Below are positions 63,966 to 64,000 of a DNA stretch of 64,000 bases, piece after piece. The position numbers and the translations under genes were made by a program. Source of the DNA: Pseudomonadota bacterium (GTDB taxonomy: Bacteria; Myxococcota; Myxococcia; Myxococcales; Myxococcaceae); NCBI GenBank assembly GCA_023426545.1, contig JAFAAN010000137.1, forward strand, positions 1 through 64,000. The letters are read 5' to 3'. The stretch's first letter is position 1, and every line of letters starts with the position of its first letter. The notes under the pieces were generated by a model that was not told the origin of the DNA, did not search any database, and saw nothing but the letters and a program-made list of their open reading frames with translations.

Positions 63966-64000
63966 GCAAGGGAAGCTAGGCAACGCTCCGACAGGGTGCC

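Overview
The window reads as a piece of a Myxococcus chromosome very close to M. xanthus. GC is about 70% with strong G/C at third codon positions. It carries the bactofilin gene bacM directly behind parAB, an eps-type exopolysaccharide locus with an NtrC-type activator in its midst, a Sit/AHH lipoprotein toxin, and a dense cluster of parS sites. No rRNA or tRNA gene, CRISPR array or intact transposon was seen.

Layout. 0.2-4.5 kb: a heavy-metal RND pump and its lipoprotein adaptor. 4.6-7.5 kb: a divergent sensor kinase and NtrC-family regulator (EpsI/Nla24-like). 7.5-20.2 kb: the exopolysaccharide block, with glycosyltransferases EpsH, EpsE, EpsD and EpsA, a Wzy-type polymerase, acetyltransferase EpsC, secreted GH44 hydrolase EpsB, a receiver-PAS-kinase protein and, between them, an MgtE magnesium channel. 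20.2-22.9 kb: a toxin island with a SitA-like lipoprotein nuclease, its Imm11 immunity protein, a collapsed second Imm11 gene on the other strand and a small lipoprotein. 23.0-28.4 kb: a tightly packed cluster around a zinc-peptidase-like protein that looks like a secreted effector set. 28.4-36.1 kb: assorted genes (DUF4326, ClC channel with CBS domains, large secreted multidomain protein, XRE regulator, membrane proteins). 36.4-38.7 kb: egtB-egtD for ergothioneine. 39.3-42.1 kb: the parA-parB-bacM-lipoprotein operon.

42.1-50.0 kb is an almost gene-free block of about 8 kb. It contains 19 parS sites between 45,543 and 48,090: 15 perfect copies of GTTCCACGTGGAAC, two with one mismatch and two with two mismatches. 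Several more eroded copies can be discerned. The sites recur about every 80 bp or a multiple of that. The array is continuous on its left with tandem repeats of 87-95 bp that lack parS, so the centromere looks like part of a decayed minisatellite field. It lies exactly between parA and the rsmG-mnmG pair, splitting the common bacterial order mnmG-rsmG-parA-parB.

50.0-64.0 kb: a GFA-family protein, a repeat-domain protein, rsmG and mnmG with DnaA-box-like sequences between them, a Bcr/CflA exporter, an alpha/beta hydrolase, a secreted M16 protease, an aldo/keto reductase, SppA and a cysteine dioxygenase. Several convergent pairs are separated by clear hairpins.

Functional picture. One side of the window builds and regulates the exopolysaccharide needed for social motility. 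The other side organises the origin-proximal chromosome: ParB loads on parS, ParA drives segregation, and the bactofilin scaffold positions the system. A kin-discrimination toxin cassette sits beside the eps genes. Gene names are based on recognised families and gene order; no database search was possible.
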